Under the pieces are notes generated by a model, which saw only the letters and a list, made by a program, of their open reading frames with translations, ran no database searches and had not been told where the DNA came from. Source: Pohlia nutans (Eukaryota; Streptophyta; Bryopsida; Bryales; Mniaceae). Taken from it: a stretch of 64,000 nt of DNA. Position numbers and translations under genes: made by a program. Shown in pieces: positions 22,353-34,549 of this stretch (its first letter is position 1; every line of letters starts with the position of its first letter). Location of the stretch: assembly GCA_022496805.1 (NCBI GenBank), contig CM040099.1:1428501-1492500 (forward strand), read 5' to 3'.

Positions 22353-25300
22353 TTAGAGTTTGCCTTGATTCATCTTCTGCTCTTCCTGGAGAAGCTGGTC
22401 GAAGCTCTTGGGCAAGGGAATGACACTCTGATGAGAGCAGCACTCACACGGCGGCTCGCACGCTGTCCCTGGCCACAATTGCTTGGGCCATTGCTTCTCC
22501 ATCTCTTCTATGGCATGGTGGATGGCTTCCTTGGCTTCCTCACTCGCGCTCTGTCCATAATGCAGTGTTTTGCATCAGTCATGATTTCAAAATACTCACA
22601 ACTAACTTTACGAGGTATTAGTGATGTTTGAGTAAAAGCAAATTATTAGTACAGAAGAAAATAGAAGAGGTAATATTATTTTGTAATGAGAAATTAGCAT
22701 TGTCATAAGATTAAAGGTAAATAATGATTTTTTCAGGAACCAGCTCATTCCCAAACCCCTGTTCAGCTGGTTGATTAAAATCAGCTCATGAATCAGGAAG
22801 GGGAGTCGCAGTAGAACTCTAAACTTCATCTCTATTCTCTAGGCACAAAAAATGAAAGGTTAGGTGGTAGATTTTATTGCACAAACGTCTTCGTCTCCCA
22901 TTCTTCGTCTCCAATGCTCAATGAATTGGATATGCACTAAGGAGGCCATGTCCTCATTCATTGAGATGAGGAAATAGGAGAAAGGGGAGTGCATAATTTT
23001 GAGTCCCCAAAGTCATAGAAATATAAGCACCTCTGACAAGGGTGTTTGTTTCCATGATGCACTGTGCCCTAGTTGCTACCCCGAATTAAAAATAACCCTG
23101 AATTCATTTTAAAAATAAAATCTTAAATTCATGAAGCATAATACACTGTAAAATACAAATGAATTTGGTTGTTGTTGTTGTTACCTTGGCAGCTTCAACA
23201 AGAGGGCCCCAGCATTCCACACGGTTGTACTCCTTGACATTGGAATGGAAGTACACCCACACCATGGCGTTGTCTAGATCTGCGTCCAACGAACAACTCC
23301 AGCTTTCAGCAGGTCAGTCAGTACATTTATGTTTTTCTTGTTGATAGGGAATTCTGTAGAGTTAGTGAATTTCAGACCTTAAAAGGAATGGATGCTGAAA
23401 GAGAATCAGGAGAGTGGCCAATCACAACCTTCACTAGAGAGAAGCTTTGAGGACCCCAAATTGTGACTGTACAAGAGGACTAGTCAATGATGGAATTGAC
23501 AACAACCAATTCAACATGGTGTCATTATCCAAGTGGAGGAGATGGAAATGAGTACAATGTTGAAAAGTTCAAAACTGCCATGTAGACATCTCCGTTTAGC
23601 CAATGCATCATATTCCACAAAGTGTGAAACCCGGTATAGGGTACCGTACGTGGAAGGCAGGGTCGGCAGAAAACAATTCCCCCGAAAAATGCCTAAAAAG
23701 TAAATAAATTTATTAAGTATTTTGTCGAAATCAACAAAAATAAAGTCAACAAAAAGCCGAAAAAATAAATAAAACAAACTCAAAACGTAACACTCAACAA
23801 AATTGGATGGAAACATAACACTCAACGCAAAAAATAAAATAAAACGTTTAGCAGGCGGAAAAAAATCAATGTTGGCTATTAATAGCCGATTTCTTAATAA
23901 TTACTTTTGAAAGTGCCGACCTCCACTGTTTCAACTTTTATTAATTATTCGACATGAAAGTGCCGACCCTGCCTTCCATGTATGGTATTCACAATGGGGT
24001 ATGACACCACTGGAAGAGCCACTTGATCCTTCATTAGTTCCAAGTGGCACAACCACCGGAAATCTGATCTGAAATCTCATTGAGAAGATTTCTTAATAAT
24101 TACTTTTGAAACCTTCTCGATGAGATTTCAATGACTTGTTTTTCAGAATGGCTTTGAAATCTTGTCGCGTATCAGGGCCTTTTTCGAAATTTTGGGGAAG
24201 AGCACTTGCGCAAATACTCTATGGATTGATTGGGCTATTTATTACCTGGGTAGGAGTGGAGAAGCTCCTCATCGCCATGGCGGAAGGCCTCCAACACCAC
24301 AGGCAGCTCTTTCCGGAAAATGTAGAAGCGCAGGTTGGCAATGAGGTTGTGTAAAAAATTGCCACCGCTGATGTGGCAGTGCACGTGGAGGGACATCTTG
24401 CCTTGCACTCGCTTCCATTCCGCCACCACCTCGTCCCGCTGCAGCCGGCTGTACCATCCCTTCAACTGGAGCCCCCCACACAAATCTCATCCTTCAGAAA
24501 GGTATGTAAGGTAGAGGCTCCAAAACCGACACGATTCTAATTCCAACAGAGTATAGACCATGCATTTATTTTAGAACAAAAATCTAGGCACATCATAGAG
24601 CTCTTATTGGATGTTAACTAAAATGATAAGCTATCTATGGTCTACCTAGATTTAGTTTCTAGGATGATTATTGTGCCTAGATTCTGTTGGAATTAGAACC
24701 ATGTTGGTTTTAGAGCTCTCTACCTATGTCCAATTTCCTCCCTTGGTAAATGGACGCAGATGGAAATTTTGGGCTTTCATGTATATAGCAATGCTGTCAT
24801 TTGTAGTGCTCATGCTATCCTATTCAACCTATGTTGTGCTATGATTTTGGTTGATCCTACTATCACTTATTTGTGCCCTGTTAAATGTGAAAATCTTCTC
24901 ATTGGTAAGGTTGAACTTTTTCTGATTCCATTTTTGATTTGCAAAATGAGACACAACATTCCCTCGTCCAAAGTGGATTCATAACAAGTATTCATTTCAG
25001 ATGCTCTCACTTGCAAGCACATAATTCTATTGAACATGTGGTACATTCAATCTCTCTAATTGCTCAATCCCATTATGTCACAAGAATATGTACAGAACTC
25101 CGACTGGACAACTTCCACATATCAAGTTGTGAGAACATGTGTCCGGAGCCCATTTGCCAGGAGCCAGGAGTCCATTTGCCAGGAGCCAGGAGCCCCTTTG
25201 CAGTGCAATTAGAGAGCGTTGCTAGAGATTCAAGAGCCAGTAGAGTACCTGGGCTTTGTTGATTTCTCTGGAAATGGCCAAGGTGATTTTGGAGGTGATG

Positions 25301-28023
25301 TCGCTGTGGGTCAAGGTATAGATTCGTGGCAGCTCATCAGGGTGCCCCTTGTCTGCGCCCAGAAACAGTACTTTGAGTTTGGCTGCTTCAAAAAGAGCAG
25401 GCCCAAACAGCCTTGCCTCCTACATCACCCCACACATGCAACATGGACAAGGGTTGGTTACAGTCTACCCTCTGGACATACAATGACACTCCATAATACA
25501 ATGATATTATTGTTTCAAACAATACACATGTGACAAGGCATTTCTGTGAATAATCCGTCCCTACCACCTGTGAAGGTAGGGTTTCCCAATCATGATAGAG
25601 AGGAATAGCTGTACAAAAACTTCAAAACTTTATTTCAAATTCACAAATCAATTACCATACATAGCCTAATGTCTTTTGGCAAATTTTTGCCAAAATCTTA
25701 CCTGATTTTGGGAATAGCTACTTTGTCAACAAAAAAGTGGATGAAATCGCCAAAGCTTCTAAAAAAGTACTAAAACCACTACTATTTGGATGAAAGTGCC
25801 TTATAATAGATAATTGTATGGATTATCATATTCATTCTATTCAATTTTTTTCATTACTTGATAACGTTCTAGGGTGTGTCGCTCTACCAATGGAAAAACA
25901 AAAAAATTGGTTGACCATACATATTCATAACATTCCTTAAACTGAAATCCTAGCACCTTGGAATAACGTCAAGATTGGAGAACCAAAATCATCATTATAA
26001 GTGCAAAAGAGGCATGAGGCCACATGGCAAGGTTTGTCCAAACGTGCATCCAACAATGAAAGTGGCAGCTCTAAAATCCAATGATTTAAACGATGGCTAG
26101 AGATTATGAGCCTCTTATTGTTATAAAGTGGTTTGCCTTAGAAGTTCTTGCACTCTCATAAATGAAGAGGTAGCAATCTAGTTTATAAAAAGTCTCTTTT
26201 AGCATAAGAATGTACAAGAGTGTAAAAGTAGTTGATCCCTAGCATGTCTCAACACTTTGCATTTTGATCGCTACTTAATTCATAACATTCTATAACCCAT
26301 ACAACACTCTTAGAAGTTTGATTGATATCATAACATCCCACATCCTATATGAGACACCCTTGGAAGTTGGGCTATCCTGATTCTCTCTAGTATTCATGAA
26401 TTTTCTTACTACAAACATATCACCAGTCCTACAAATCCGAGATGGCTCTCATTCAAAGTTCGATGGCTTTAACTAAAGAATGTTACCATATCGATATGCA
26501 ATTGAATTCTTTCAGAGTGTAAACCACAAGGAGATTGCAAACCATGTCTCAACCAGTGTTGTACTGATATTACACGGTTCTCAGCCTCCACTAGTAGCAG
26601 ACCTGTCGTTTTTCATTCCTCACTTTGTGGGAACAGTGAATAGTGGCTATTTATTATACTTATATTTCTGTTTTCTTGTGACCAAAACCACTCACCAGCA
26701 CTAACACAACCCATGTGCTTGGCCCGGTTTCATTCCTTTTTCATTTATAGTAAGTGAAAAACGACACATTTCCTACTAGTGCTCATTCAAAGTTCAATGG
26801 CTTTGCTACCTGAGAATGTTATGATATCAATATGCAAAACCATGTCTCAATACTAGTATTACGTGATTCTCAGTGAAATGAATGAATTGGAGTCATTGTA
26901 TGAGAAGTATGAGCAGTAATGGATATTTGGAATGAACCAGTGTGCAAGGACTCATTCTAAAAAAATGTCATACCAGTCCAACACTAATCTCAACATGACC
27001 ACAAGAAAAGTTCTGAGCCCACTCTAAAAAATCTCTCCAATATCCTCTTATCACAAACATATCACCAGTCCTACGAATCCGAGATGGCTCTCATTCAAAG
27101 TTCGATGGCTTTAGCTAAAGAATGTTACTATATCAACATGCAATTGAATTCTGTCAAACCACAAGGCGATTGCAAACCATATCTCAACCAGTGTTGTAGT
27201 GGTATTACTAACACGATTCTCAATGAAATGAATGAATTGGAATCATTATGAGAAGTAGTAGTCATACCAGTGCAACACTCATCTCAACATGACCACAACA
27301 AGATTTCTGATCCTACTGTGAAAATTCTCCAATATCCTCGATCTCATTCAAAATTCAACAGCTTAAGTAGCAAAAGAAGGAATGGAATCAAAGCGTGAGC
27401 TCACCACAGCGGGTGTGACAGGAGTGAGAGACGGAAGCGGCGTCGTCGTCTTCACCAGAAGCGCCCGCCGGCTGTGCTTGCTCCAGAACGGCGACACGGG
27501 CAACGTTGCCGCCGCTGCAGCAGAAGCTCTAGTAGCAAACCTGTCGTTTTTCATTCTACACTTAGTGGAAATAGTTGGAAATTCTCCACTAAGTGACCAG
27601 TAGTTGAATATTATGCTTATATTTCTGTCTTCTTGTGACCAAAACCACTCACCAACACTGACACAACCCATGTGCATGACGCGGTTTCATTCCATTCCAC
27701 ACTTAGTGGAAATAGTGAACAATAGTTGAATATTATGCTTATATTTCTGTCTTCTTGTGACCAAAACCACTCCCCAACACTGACACAACCCATGTGCATG
27801 ATGCGGTTTCATTCCTTTTTCATTTTTAGTAAGTGAAAAACGACACATTTCCTACTAGTGAAGAGCACAACCTGGCGGCTTCGTCTCGCCTGTACCCAGC
27901 TGAAGCGACTGCTGCCGTCGACGAAGGAGCTCCACGTTTGCCCCGTGATTGCGAGCTCACCGCCAAATTATGTTCTCCTGCTCTTGTCACAGAGATTGTC
28001 ATCGGCTGGCACAAGCTGGCCAT
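22353..28023 (-). CDS. SGR: STAY-GREEN Mg-dechelatase, exon 1 split by a CACTA MITE
   Basis: STAY-GREEN removes Mg from chlorophyll a in the chloroplast to give pheophytin a. Exons on the minus strand: exon 1 in two parts (27861-28023 and 27405-27526), then 25249-25419, 24246-24465, 23185-23279 and 22353-22550. Removing the MITE and one copy of its AAG duplication gives a continuous 94-codon exon 1, and the whole protein would be 321 residues. Family motifs are ARLFGPALFEAAKLKVLFLG, YTLTHSDITSK, LHVHCHISGG, VWVYFHSNVKEYNRVECWGP and the C-terminal Cys motif WPGTACEPPCECC (P-X3-C-X3-C-X-C2). Exon 1 is Ser/Ala/Arg-rich like a transit peptide. With the MITE present, the original ATG (28023) gives only 65 codons before a stop inside the MITE. 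An ATG inside the MITE (27554) opens 50 codons in frame with exon 2. The gene could be working from that start or disabled. Confidence 0.9.
23652..23977. mobile_element. MITE with GGAAGGCAGGGTCGGCA ends, SGR intron 4
   Basis: A perfect 17-bp inverted pair lies at 23652-23668 and 23961-23977. The interior is AT-rich and non-coding. It sits between SGR exons 23185-23279 and 24246-24465. Superfamily not assigned. Confidence 0.65.
24509..24725. mobile_element. Foldback MITE beside SGR exon 24246-24465
   Basis: The ends AGGTAGAG and CTCTACCT are followed by long imperfect arms (GATTCTAATTCCAACAGA against TCTGTTGGAATTAGAA). It lies about 44 bp upstream of the splice acceptor of this exon, so it could affect that site. 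Confidence 0.65.
26400..27280. repeat. Direct duplication inside SGR intron 1
   Basis: The stretch from ACAAACATATCACCAGTCC through GAGATGGCTCTCATTC, about 160 bp, occurs at about 26413 and again at about 27055. A third, shorter relative lies near 26785-26950. The first copy carries a CACTA insertion that the second lacks. Confidence 0.75.
26589..26781. mobile_element. 193-bp CACTA MITE, SGR intron 1
   Basis: It begins CACTAGTAGCAGACCTG and ends CATTTCCTACTAGTG, with GTCGTTTTTCA inverted arms. A 3-bp CTC duplication flanks it (26586-26588 and 26782-26784), the CACTA signature. Non-coding. Confidence 0.85.
27527..27860. mobile_element. 334-bp CACTA MITE inside SGR exon 1
   Basis: Same family as 26589-26781, but lengthened by an internal direct duplication of about 140 bp. 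The left terminus is CTCTAGTAGC (one base from CACTAG) and the right terminus CTACTAGTG. The 3-bp target duplication is AAG (27524-27526 and 27861-27863). Joining the flanks with one AAG restores the SGR reading frame, which proves insertion into a pre-existing exon. Confidence 0.9.
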
Positions 28024-28546
28024 GGCTGATCGATTAATTACTTGCTACTTTGCTTGCTCCCCAAGGCAGCTTGCTGTATGCACCGACCACCAGAAAGTAA
28101 CAAGCTAGTGCGGCGCGGAAAGAGTGATCGATCTTATTGACAGAATTCTAGAGCGAGGAGAGTGCGCTGATTCGTGTGCACGACTTGAATGATCTGATGT
28201 CGAGGTAGAACTGGACTGGTGATCGATGTCGGTGATTGTGCTCAAGAAGAGTGAGCGCGAGAGAAAGCGGTGAGACATCAACCCACGTAGCAAAGCACAC
28301 CTGGCAAACCAAATCCACATCCAAATGAACATGGCTTCACTTTCCTGATTTCCTCGCCCAAAATCTTTTTCTGAAATTCATTTTAAGCATGATTCTCTTT
28401 TTCATTTACTTTCGTTATGTTCTAAAAAATGTATAGATGCTTTAAATACGTTTGTTTTGGCATTTAGAAAGCCCCATTTGGTTTAGAAGTTATGAACAAG
28501 ATTCTCTCCAAAAAAAACTATTAGCATGTGGGGTTTAGTATATCCT

Positions 28547-29939
28547 CTAACCCCTAAACGTACTAGGGTATCCTTGGAATTGACAATTTGAGAAAAAACA
28601 TCATAAACTACTATTTAGAAGAATATTTTGGAATTGATATACAAATGAAAGTTCCAGATTTTGAATTTTAGATTCCATTCGTAAGGTTTGATTCACTAAT
28701 AATATCACCAATATTTAATTATAAAATTTAGAAGATAAAATTTGAAATTCCTTCTAAATTCAATTACAAACAAAATTTTAATATTTTTGAGTACAATTTG
28801 TTGGAATGAATTTGAAATGAGATACTCTTAACCCTTTAGTGCCTAGGGTGGTTCTGGAGAAACCACAGATTTTTGGGAGATATTTTTTAAAACTCTCTCT
28901 CTTGAAATTAGGAATTCTATTAATAGTATTCAACCGTATCAATGGAAGCATAGCTTAATGAAACAAGTTTCGGTTAAATCTTGGTCAGATCGGACCGTTG
29001 GATTGAATGATTATAGTATGTCTTTGAATCGTATAATGCACACTCAAAAATGAGATTTTTGGGGGTGTGTGACTTCAAAGTTAAATAGAGTTTTGGTTAA
29101 ATTTTCAAAAATGAAAGTGAAGATGTTCAGCAATGTCTTGTGTCAACACCTCTCCATTGCAATTGTTTATGTCAAGAACGGACTCATACATAATTATTGT
29201 GAATTTTATAAGTGAGAGTGACTTATCTATGTACGGTTTAAGACAAAATTTATATGTTAAAATAGGAAAGGAGTTGGTACATTGATCATGATCGGAATAC
29301 ATACATTGATGGAACATGAACAAGAGAACACAATCCAAAAATAAATACAAGATAACAAACTTTCAAATACAAGAAATACCGCATGGTACATATGTTGTAT
29401 TTGTAAGTATTTGTTGTATTTTGAGGTATTAATTTGCAGTATTTTGGTGTTTTGTACATAGGTACTTGGATATTTAAGAAAGTCAAATTTCAAATTTTCT
29501 TTTTGCATCATCTGCATAATCAAAAGTTACACTTCTGAACTTCAGACACTGAACTGAAATGGTTCACGCATTTTACAACATTTCATTTTTTGGTGATTCA
29601 GTGACCACTTATTGGTTACCTAGGTACTAAAGGGTTAAACATGGTGATTCTTTGAAATTTTTGTGTTTCTTAAATCTATGACCTCATTTTTGCAAGGCCA
29701 CTTTTGAACTACAGTCAATGCAATTTTGGCTTGGTCAACGACTTGACATACTTCTACATTTGTAATTTTAGAAAAATATGTAATCAAGTATGACTAAATC
29801 CAACCGTTAGATAGGACAACAATTTGGTGAAGAATCTCCAAAAAAATAAATGACTTTCATCCAAGCATTGATGAGAACGTGAGAAGGGTTTGAATTGTTA
29901 GTCATCCACATTCTGGACGCTGTGACGTTTAGGGGTAAA
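28547..29939. mobile_element. Long-subfamily TTAA MITE, interrupted
   Basis: CTAACCCCTAAACGTAC on the left and GACGTTTAGGGG on the right. Without the inner insertion it is about 580 bp and matches the reverse complement of 14200-14787. It is absent from the matching point of copy B, which reads TTAA at 47840-47843. Confidence 0.8.
28828..29638. mobile_element. Inner 811-bp TTAA MITE nested in another MITE
   Basis: TTAACCCTTTAGTGCC on the left and GTACTAAAGGGTTAA on the right, with TTAA on both sides. It is inserted in the outer MITE at the position where the copy at 14200-14787 has one plain TTAA. Confidence 0.85.
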
Positions 29940-29942
29940 GGG

Positions 29943-30184
29943 TTAACCCCTAAAAGAACAAGAAGTCCAAATTGAGCCTTATATTTTTTCTGGTAGTTTT
30001 GAGTATTTCTAATGTGAAGTTCTTTTTGTTTAATTTCCAAAAAAAATCTTTTATCATCACATGTAATATTCTTCACTGATTTTGGTAATATAAAATTTGA
30101 TCCTATGAAAATTATATTTTTCGCAATACGGTCGTTTGAATTTGTCATTTAAAAATCATGAACCCTTGGTTTCTTAGGAGTTAA
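29943..30184. mobile_element. Short-subfamily TTAA MITE
   Basis: TTAACCCCTAAAAGAAC on the left and GGTTTCTTAGGAGTTAA on the right. It is also present at the same place in copy B (47847-48067), so it was there before the duplication. Confidence 0.8.
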
Positions 30185-30350
30185 TCCCTCTATCCGGAAA
30201 TATTTGTCTTACTTCAAATTTCACCAATTGATATTAACTAATTCATATGGTATCCAAATAATATAGATTTTAGTGTGTCGTAAGCCTCTCGAAAACAATA
30301 TTCACAATATCCATCCTAATAATGGAAATGACTTAGTACCCTATTTTATT

Positions 30351-30995
30351 AGAGCATCCTCAATGCATTTGCGGTAACATGGTACACTAAGCCCATGTAC
30401 TATAGATAATTTTAGTCTCTTAATTTTGTTATGCAAGTGGAGACCCAAGAATAAGCTTGCCATTTGCTGTAATAGTACATGTGATTAGTTCCCAGTTTGG
30501 AGCCAACATTGTCTTATATGCTCATGCTCCAAAGATGACTTGGACTTTGATTGTTGTGTGTCTCGAAAGACTCAACAAATAACAAAAATTTGTTGTAAGA
30601 AAGGTCAAATGTGTTGTGGGTTGCACGATACTACTTGCTATAGTATCTGCATTGGGACGAAGCTACTGAGAGAATCTCCACCAGCAATTCTAAATTGCAC
30701 TCTGAAGGTCATTAAAAGATTACAAGGCATACCGTGTAGTTTCCCACCAACATCACTCAATTAGACTTTGAAAATAGCAAGCCACTCACAAGTCACTAGG
30801 CTTGCATGGATTGTGCAATCATGATGTGCAATTGAGAAGAGAAGATACACTAGCTTGAGTTGTTTTATTTGAGGACCCTGAACTGACTGATTGTTGTATT
30901 CAGTGTCTCCCCTCAAATAAATTGTTGACCAATCCATGCCCATTGATTGTTTTCCTGAGCCAAAGAGCTATATAGAGTGCTAATAGAGATGCTCT
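30351..30995. mobile_element. MITE with AGAGCATC ends
   Basis: AGAGCATCCTCAATGC on the left and AGAGATGCTCT on the right. The matching element in copy B is 48242-48883. Only about 11 bp of each end is clearly inverted. Confidence 0.45.
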
Positions 30996-31085
30996 GCAAG
31001 TACTATCCTTTTTATACTTTGGATTGAGAGTGCTCTTAGAGCATCTCCAACAACAACTCTGAATTGCAAACTGAATTGCACTTTG

Positions 31086-32103
31086 AAAGTAGCACTGTGA
31101 ATTACTTTTAGCGGGGACACACATGTAACCCTAAACCTAAGCCTTAAAGCAAATGAAGCAAAGACACACAGATTGGTCATAGGAAACACACATACAAACA
31201 AATCAATTGTAACATCGTAAATTGGTTATCAATTCATAGCATCATCAGCGTCATCTTGATGCTCGTCATGACAGTACTAAAATTCAAAGGCAATGCCAAG
31301 TTTATCTTAAGCTTGGAACTTCAAGCAGCTCAACTCTTAGTCAATATGCCAATTCTAGAGTTCATAAGGTAGGATCTTCAAGTGTCATATTTTGGAAGAA
31401 ACGGCTATCAAGGATATGCGACAGTGTATTCAAAGAGGAATATTACGAGTACCTAACAAGCATGCGCTATGGTTTGACAGTCTATTGAGTACTACACAAC
31501 TCTGCCTTGAGCGATGTGATAATAGCAAGCGACATAACGAGCACTTTAAATGATCTACCTTTGTAACACAACAATAATATGTAAATGGGTTAAAATCAAG
31601 GAATGTTAAACGGACGAAATGTGTGTCTACATCTTCAGAGTCCAATTGTAACTCTTGTGGAAGAACTCGGTGCTCTTTCAGAACATGGTAGGATGTATTT
31701 GTTGTATCAAAGGCATGGTAACAGAGGCAAGAGGATGGTCCACAAAATGGGTTGCTTGTAGATCTCAACCTGTGACATCAAGGCATCTCATGTTCATATG
31801 GCATGTAGGAACCTTATGCCTCTCGCTCTCTTCCTTCACATGTCACCTATGCACACAATCAACAGATTACTTCGCTGTCTCCAAATATCTCCCCAATATG
31901 GTGGATTGAACAATGAGTTTATACAACATAGACGTCACGCACCAATTATTTTAATAAGCTTTTAGTTTGTATGAAGTTACACTGACTAGAATGTATGGGA
32001 TTGTCACCAAGAGATGCTAGCCTAAGGTCACCGACATGTGCTAAAATGTCTTGTAGGTAAAATTCATAGGGAGTCTGCTTTACCTGCACTCCAAAAATTA
32101 TCA
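31086..32103. other. Intergenic DNA, no gene
   Basis: Short ORFs on both strands (for example 31430-31768 minus) show no family motifs and no credible splice structure. Confidence 0.4.
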
Positions 32104-32690
32104 TTAACCCCTAAAGGTTGGGCCTGTGACCATGGAATCATGTTTTATTTGCCACACTCAATTTTGCGACTAAAAATAATACAAGAATTTGACTTTATAT
32201 TTTTAGTAGATGAAGCCACATGTCTACTACAAATCATGAAATTTTCATAAATTGTGGTGAAATTTTGAAATTACTATGGTTTTTTGAAGTGATAGTAAAG
32301 AAAATTCATATCAATCACAAAATGTACTAAAAATTTCCAATTTTTACCAAAGTCGTAATTTACAATGAAGAAAAGTTTAGATAATGAAAATCATCAGTAT
32401 ATTTAAATTTAGATTTTTTTTTGCTACACCTTGGTAATACCTACCGAACTTGTAACTACAATAAAACACTCACTTTTCAATTTTTTTCAAAAACTTCAAT
32501 ATGGAATAGAAACTAGACTTGGCAAGATTTATTTTGTTAGTTAAGCTTAAATGCAACGGAAATCATTTTGATGGCCTAAATTTAGTTTAAGCAGAACAAG
32601 CAAAAAAATTTAAAATACACTACAAACATTGAATTAGGAATTTTTGCACTTGGGGGTATGACAATGCACTTGACGCCCGTCGAACAAAAA
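32104..32690. mobile_element. TTAA MITE with a decayed right end
   Basis: It starts TTAACCCCTAAAGGTTGG. The interior resembles the element at 40130-40707 (shared GAAACTAGACTT and TTTTGTTAGTT stretches). No clear right terminus remains, so the end is approximate. Confidence 0.5.
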
Positions 32691-34549
32691 TGAACCTTTT
32701 TTGAAGTTGCAAGGGGGTATAATTTTGGTACTCGTGGGTTTTAGGATTAGGACTTGACAAACTGTTAAAGTGGGAATCTTGGAGGTTTCTAACTACTCCA
32801 ATCATGCAAAATTTTGGTCACACATGGATTAAATGTTACACTGGTACTTCATTTACTACAAAACAATGTATTAAGGAGGTAGTCAAGAATGGATACAAAT
32901 TTATTTGCATTTTCTACCAAAACATCAAGTCATTTAAAGCACCCATGCACATCAACCGAGTACTGCACACTGCGCTATACTATATAGCTATTGCTGCTAT
33001 GTAATACGATTCATAGTACCATGTGTCTCATACAATGTACTAAACCTATTAATATGCTTCGAAGTCATTCTGCAAACGTTCATTGTCTATTTCTTCCAAT
33101 AGTAGTGCAATACACTCTACCAAATGCGGTTTTGCTTCTGTTGGAACTTTGATATTTGCCTCCGTTAGCTCACCATGCACTCGCACATTGTTCTCTTGTC
33201 CAAGTCCACCCCTTGTTCTTACAAATATGTTTTTCCATGAGAAAATAGTTGCGTCTTTGACAACCCATCCGTGTCCCATACGAGATGGCTCCCACAATGT
33301 ACACCTTGCTTTACAAGATCAACGCTCGTCTTGCCTTCCCTATCCACTCATGGGCCAATCTTACACAACCTTCATCTTCGCAACCCATTTGCCTTGTCCA
33401 AACACTAACACCCTAAATAGAACGGAAAATTCAATATACCTGGTACAGACACAGTAGTCCCAAAATTCATAGATTACAAATGGCATTCCCTCATAACTTA
33501 GAAGAAGGGATCCAAATGAAGATAAACTTTGGGTTCAATTTTCAAAAGCGTGCTCCTCTACATTGCAGTATTATGCTATGTACATTCTAATACTATATTT
33601 ATTTCCCTGTTGATAAATTAAAAAACTAAAAACATAGGATGCCAAAATCAATTAGAAAATGAACAATTGTTTGGAGTAAAGGAAGGAAAAAATCAGAAGA
33701 AAAGGTAAGAGAAAAATGTAAACCTAAATTATTCATTTGGTAAAAATTGAAATTTCAAAAAAGACCTAGGGAAAACAGATTATTTTACATTAAAAAAAAA
33801 CCAAGAAAATAAATATGGAAAAGAAAAGGTGATATACAAAAAAAAAAAAGCGCCTAACGATCAACAAAACAAAAAACATTAAAAAACACAAAAAAAAAAA
33901 GAATTTCAAAAGAATTTCAAAAATCTAAATTAAATTAAGTTATTTTTAAAATAGATAATGATAAAAATAATAAAAATAATAATAAAAAGAAATTAATAAA
34001 TTGATAAACTAATAAAATAATAAAAATAAAAAATAAATAAATTTTAAAAAATTTAAAAGAAAAAACAAGAAGACCATTTGGCAGAGCCTTGGGCCTTGCC
34101 TGGTCAACGCCACAGCCTTGGCCGAGTTAGCCAAGGGTCAGCGCCTTGGCCCAGTTGGCGGGTCAGGGCTTTGGCCGGCCCTGTCAACCCCGCGGAACTC
34201 CGCGGGGTTGGCAGACGCGTTCTTTAGGAGGGCGCGTCCAACTATAAAATGGCTTTTTTAAAAGCCTGTTCTAGGTATTCCTAGTATATAATGCCTACGC
34301 CATCACATATTCCACACATTTCACATTTACCTCTCAAAGGTCATGCTCTCACTACTCAATTTTTTTGTAAATAACACTAGTTAGGTTGTAAAGCTCAATA
34401 TATAGGCGTTCTAAGATGTAAAGTTGATATTTTTTTCACCGATTTTTTTTAAAATGTATGATCGCATTTTGAACATTAAATTTGGATCAAACATATAGGC
34501 ATTAGCTGTTAAATTTAGTATATTTAGTCCTATGAACTCATATTTCTCA
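32691..34549. other. Intergenic DNA, partly A-rich low complexity
   Basis: 33650-34070 is A-rich low-complexity sequence (AATAATAAAAATAATAATAA types). 34080-34230 is a GC-rich patch. A minus-strand ORF at 33049-33297 has no recognisable family. Confidence 0.45.

Larger units (their letters stand above)
28247..31085. repeat. Segmental duplication, copy A
   Basis: Collinear with 47531-48965. Shared landmarks are GAGAGAAAGCGGTGAGA, CATCCAAATGAACATGGC, a TTAA MITE, AAATATTTGTCTTACTTC and GAGCATCTCCAACAAC. Copy A is longer because it holds the nested MITE at 28547-29939. Its left edge lies just beyond the SGR start, so it includes likely SGR promoter DNA. Confidence 0.85.

Noticed and set aside
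33049..33297. Minus-strand ORF of 82 codons (VPTEAKPHLVECIALLLEE)
   Set aside because: No recognised family and no start or splice context. AT-rich intergenic surroundings; possibly a gene fragment but unsupported.
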